A stretch of DNA of 7,090 nucleotides, taken from a bacterium (GTDB lineage: Bacteria > Patescibacteriota > Patescibacteriia > S139-126 > S139-133). Below the pieces are notes generated by a model that had not been told where the DNA came from, ran no database searches, and saw only the letters and a list, made by a program, of their open reading frames with translations. The DNA is taken from positions 1-7,090 of the forward strand of contig JAUIEQ010000041.1 in the NCBI GenBank assembly GCA_030429785.1, given 5' to 3'. Shown piece after piece: positions 4,943-7,090 of the stretch. Numbering within the stretch: position 1 is the first letter of the stretch; the number at the start of each line of letters is the position of its first letter. The position numbers were made by a program, and so were the translations under genes.

Positions 4943-6847
4943 TTATTGTTCTACGATTGCAACATTCACACCTCCAGTGAAAACTGGATTGTACGCAAAT
5001 ACGCTTGCGTGTGTATTTCCAAGCCAATCAAATACAAAAACTTCTGGACTAAGACCTGCTCCAAAACCAACAACCAATTGCTCCAAACCATCTCCACTTA
5101 CATCGCCCACTGCGATACTCAAGCCAGTTCGCAAGCTCTGATCACCAGCAAACCACTGACTCTTAAGCAATCCCTGCCGAGCAAACACCCGCACATGAGG
5201 TCCACCTTGCGATAGTGGTGCGGTAATAATTTCTGGTTGGCCGTCACCATCTACATCACCTGTAGTTATTTGCACCCCGCCTGTAAACCCTGGCGCATAG
5301 GCATACCAGGTATTTCGCAAGTTACCTGCTATATCAAATATTTTTATTTCTGGAGACATGCCTGCTCCAGGAGCAGTGATGATTTCTGCTACGCCGTCAT
5401 TATCAATGTCTGCACTAGTTACTTGCACACCACCACGAAACGATTCGTCATACGCAAAAAACTGACCAAGTACATTACCTGCAATATCTAAAATACGAAC
5501 GTGCGGACCTCCTCCCGGACCTGGGCCAAAGACAAAAAACTCTTCATCAGTACTCTGTATAGAAGCACCTTGCAACGTAGCAGCCGCTGCTTCAACTGCT
5601 TTTTGAGCATTAATTAAACCAGATCCAATATGTCCACGATACTGTGATTCATTTACAGCATCTATGTAGTCTGCTGTATTAACAATGATATTTCGTATTT
5701 GAGCAGCTTTGAGCTCTGGATTAATTGCCTTAATCAAAGCAGCGACGCCTGATACAACAGGAGTTGCTACAGATGTACCACTCCAACCACTACCGTATTT
5801 TTGTGCGAACAACTCATTACCCGCTTCATACACATTAGTTGAATGAAACAATCTACCTGGTGCTGCTATATCAATGCAGTGAGATCCATAATTAGAAAAA
5901 CTAGTCAGTATATTATTTTCATCAACTGCAGCAACACCAATAACTGCATTATCACCGCCATCGTTACAAACAGGATATGCAGGTTCGGTATTCAAATTCA
6001 AACCATGAATTTCTTCATTTCCAGCTGCTGCAACTACAATAACATCATTGTCATATGCTCGCTGAATCACCTGCTGCAAACTCTGACTAAATGCAGCCCC
6101 AACAAAACTAAGGTTAATAACATCAGCCCCCTGATCAATTGCGTATTGAATAGCTCGAGTCACTGCAAAAGTATCACCTTGACCTACATTATCAAGCACT
6201 TTAACTGGCATGATTTTTACATTCCAGTTAATACCAGTTACTCCAATATTGTTATTGCCACGTGCGCCAATAATACCTGCAACTACCGTGCCGTGATTTG
6301 CTGCTGTAGTGTTTGCACCATTCAAAACCGGACCTACATCGTTGTTATCTTGAATGAAGTTCCATCCATAAAAATCATCAACCAAACCATTTGCATCATT
6401 GTCAATCAGATCGTATGGTCGCTCATCTTCATTGACCCAGATATTACTTCGCAAATCTTCATGATCAATATCAACACCTGTATCCAGTACAGCAACTACA
6501 ACTTCATGCGATCCAGTACTCACATCCCAAGCTTCAGGTACATCAACGTGGGGCAAATACCACTGTCTGAAATAGTCTGGATCATTTGGCAAAGCACTCA
6601 TAACTACTGGCGAATTTGGCTCAACGTACTCTACCTCAGGCTGACTACTATACTCACGCAACAAATACTCATACTCAGCAAACGATTGTGCAGTTACTTT
6701 ATATAAATTACCATCTACTAACTTAATCAAAACACTTTGCTCAAAACTATCCTGCGCAATTGATGGTCTTGCCAAACCAAAAAAAACACCCCCAGCTATG
6801 CCTGTGAGCAGTGCTATATATACGATCAAATATTTGAAAGACTGCAT
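4943..6847 (-). CDS. Secreted subtilisin-like S8 serine protease with C-terminal FG-GAP/VCBS-like repeats
   Basis: The 634-residue precursor begins with a signal peptide: one Lys, a hydrophobic core at 6-24, and likely cleavage after S29-I30-A31. Residues about 36-82 look like an inhibitor-type propeptide (VLIKLVDG, then EVEYVEPNSPV). The catalytic domain spans about 90-420. Asp122 lies in AVLDTGVD, His185 in NHGTVVAG, the oxyanion Asn277 in AAAGNE and Ser359 in SGTSVATP, so the triad is complete and activity is expected. Cys294 and Cys324 could form a disulfide. Residues 441-634 hold four repeats with Ca-binding loops DIDNDG (480), DVDGDG (531) and DVSGDG (582), resembling FG-GAP/VCBS propeller blades. 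No LPXTG, dockerin or C-terminal TM anchor is visible, so it is probably released or held by the repeats. ATG 6847 is fixed by an in-frame TAG six bases upstream. It heads the operon. Confidence 0.93.
   Translation of the reverse strand: MQSFKYLIVYIALLTGIAGGVFFGLARPSIAQDSFEQSVLIKLVDGNLYKVTAQSFAEYEYLLREYSSQPEVEYVEPNSPVVMSALPNDPDYFRQWYLPHVDVPEAWDVSTGSHEVVVAVLDTGVDIDHEDLRSNIWVNEDERPYDLIDNDANGLVDDFYGWNFIQDNNDVGPVLNGANTTAANHGTVVAGIIGARGNNNIGVTGINWNVKIMPVKVLDNVGQGDTFAVTRAIQYAIDQGADVINLSFVGAAFSQSLQQVIQRAYDNDVIVVAAAGNEEIHGLNLNTEPAYPVCNDGGDNAVIGVAAVDENNILTSFSNYGSHCIDIAAPGRLFHSTNVYEAGNELFAQKYGSGWSGTSVATPVVSGVAALIKAINPELKAAQIRNIIVNTADYIDAVNESQYRGHIGSGLINAQKAVEAAAATLQGASIQSTDEEFFVFGPGPGGGPHVRILDIAGNVLGQFFAYDESFRGGVQVTSADIDNDGVAEIITAPGAGMSPEIKIFDIAGNLRNTWYAYAPGFTGGVQITTGDVDGDGQPEIITAPLSQGGPHVRVFARQGLLKSQWFAGDQSLRTGLSIAVGDVSGDGLEQLVVGFGAGLSPEVFVFDWLGNTHASVFAYNPVFTGGVNVAIVEQ
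4946..5527 (-). repeat. Four in-frame 51-residue FG-GAP/VCBS-like repeats coding the protease tail
   Basis: Repeats cover protein residues 441-493, 494-544, 545-595 and 596-634 (5369-5527, 5216-5368, 5063-5215 and 4946-5062). Ca-binding loops start at residues 480, 531 and 582, exactly 51 apart. Repeats 1 and 3 share GGPHVR, with the Pro at 448 and 550. Repeats 2 and 4 share GAGxSPE, with the Pro at 499 and 601, and FTGGV. Like repeats are therefore 102 residues apart, pointing to duplication of a two-repeat unit. The fourth stops before its Ca loop. The homology is seen at protein level; the DNA copies are diverged. Confidence 0.85.
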
Positions 6848-6854
6848 ATACTAT

Positions 6855-6883
6855 ATAATATCGAACTAGCAGTGTTTTGGCAA
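6855..6883 (-). promoter_or_regulatory. Sigma70-type promoter for the protease-led operon, placed for a (near-)leaderless mRNA
   Basis: On the minus strand TTGCCA (6878-6883) and TATTAT (6855-6860) are separated by exactly 17 nt. The -35 differs from TTGACA at one position and the -10 from TATAAT at one. Only 7 nt (6848-6854) separate the -10 from the ATG at 6847. The expected start is therefore at or one base before the A of the start codon, leaving no room for a ribosome binding site. It lies downstream of a hairpin terminator that would insulate it from transcription entering from the right. It is the best promoter candidate in the window. Confidence 0.68.
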
Positions 6884-6912
6884 TGAAACTGACGATCTGT
6901 TCTTGACAAAAC

Positions 6913-6937
6913 AAGCAACCGCCTATGGTTGCTTTTT
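6913..6937. terminator. Intrinsic hairpin terminator, possibly bidirectional
   Basis: AAGCAACC (6913-6920) and GGTTGCTT (6927-6934) form a perfect 8-bp stem around a 6-nt loop. Read on the plus strand a run of five T closes it (6933-6937). Read on the minus strand the stem is followed by a T-rich GTTTTG tail. No plus-strand gene precedes it here, so its likely job is to end a minus-strand transcript entering from beyond 7090, just before the protease promoter. The minus-strand T tract is imperfect. Confidence 0.65.
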
Positions 6938-6991
6938 AATAATTGCTAATACTTGCAAAAAAAAACAAAAATATTCGTCCCAAAAATTTAA

Positions 6992-7030
6992 CTAAAACAA
7001 ATAAACAAACAAACAAGCAAGCAAACAAAC
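6992..7030. repeat. Imperfect AAAC/AAGC tetranucleotide microsatellite
   Basis: The plus strand shows period-4 units of AAAC with AAAT and AAGC variants over nearly 40 bases, including three consecutive AAAC-type units at 7002-7013 and two AAGC units around 7014-7021. It lies next to a TA run and a nine-A run (6957-6965), in a stretch without a gene. Slippage could make its length variable between strains. Confidence 0.7.
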
Positions 7031-7047
7031 TATATATATATATATAT
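7031..7047. repeat. TA dinucleotide run
   Basis: There are eight and a half consecutive TA units, directly abutting the tetranucleotide repeat. Together with it, the run makes 6992-7050 easily melted, slippage-prone DNA about 150-200 bases upstream of the protease start. No promoter or gene could be assigned to it. Confidence 0.8.
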
Positions 7048-7090
7048 TTAAGTTATACAAGTGAAATAAACATGTTAAAAAAGTAATTTT

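Noticed and set aside
5843..6706. A 287-codon open frame on the plus strand inside the protease gene
   Set aside because: It is antisense to the catalytic domain, rich in Ile, Asn, Cys, Thr and Ser, with no recognisable motif. The minus-strand protease with a full catalytic triad explains this DNA.
6903..6929. Plus-strand TTGACA (6903-6908) as a promoter
   Set aside because: The only nearby -10 candidate (TATGGT, 15-nt spacing) is poor and lies within the terminator hairpin, and no plus-strand gene follows.
6992..7090. A minus-strand frame open from the right edge to TAG at 6992-6994, possibly the end of an upstream gene
   Set aside because: It translates the TA run and the GTTT-type repeat into low-complexity Leu, Tyr, Ile and Phe without any domain signal. 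In such DNA an open frame of about 32 codons is not evidence of coding.
1..7090. CRISPR array, tRNA, rRNA, insertion sequence or defence system
   Set aside because: No spaced direct repeats, clover-leaf or rRNA-like segments, transposase motifs or terminal inverted repeats were seen on either strand. All substantial coding DNA is accounted for by the protease and glycan genes.

Overview
The window carries eight genes, all read on the minus strand, so transcription runs right to left. They form one tightly packed block for surface-glycan synthesis with a secreted protease at its head. The DNA is AT-rich. The short single-domain glycosyltransferases, the GtrA and DUF2304-type membrane proteins, and a subtilase with an FG-GAP/VCBS-like tail resemble gene sets common in Candidate Phyla Radiation (Patescibacteria) genomes. 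TGA acts as an ordinary stop here (632-634, 4459-4461), which argues against the recoded Gracilibacteria/Absconditabacteria lineage. The lineage call is an inference from gene content, not from a marker gene.

Layout from transcription start (right) to end (left). 6992-7090 is low-complexity DNA with an AAAC-type microsatellite and a TA run, and no convincing gene. A hairpin terminator lies at 6913-6937. A good sigma70-type promoter lies at 6855-6883, with its -10 box only 7 nt before the first ATG. Next come a secreted S8 protease with a 51-residue repeat tail (4943-6847), a GtrA-family membrane protein (4459-4923), an ALG5-like GT2 glycosyltransferase (3731-4462), an SDR enzyme of UDP-xylose-synthase type with altered catalytic residues (2719-3726), a DPM1-like GT2 (2044-2715), a DUF2304-like membrane protein (1662-2030) and a rhamnosyltransferase-like GT2 (632-1669). 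After a 57-nt gap with a possible second promoter, a GalE-like epimerase begins and runs off the left edge (1-574). Adjacent genes in the main block overlap by 4 or 8 nt or are separated by 3 to 19 nt, which supports an operon.

As a working model, the two SDR enzymes shape nucleotide sugars. Two glycosyltransferases, each next to a small multi-TM partner (GtrA or DUF2304), load sugars onto polyprenyl phosphate and help present them at the membrane. The third GT2 transfers a sugar onto a lipid-linked or surface acceptor. The protease is exported, and its link to the glycan genes is positional only.

I see no CRISPR array, tRNA, rRNA, insertion sequence or obvious defence system. The points most worth checking are the loss of the decarboxylase Glu and Arg in the UXS-like enzyme, the absence of Shine-Dalgarno sequences at all eight starts together with two promoters placed for leaderless transcripts, and the exact 51/102-residue periodicity of the protease tail.
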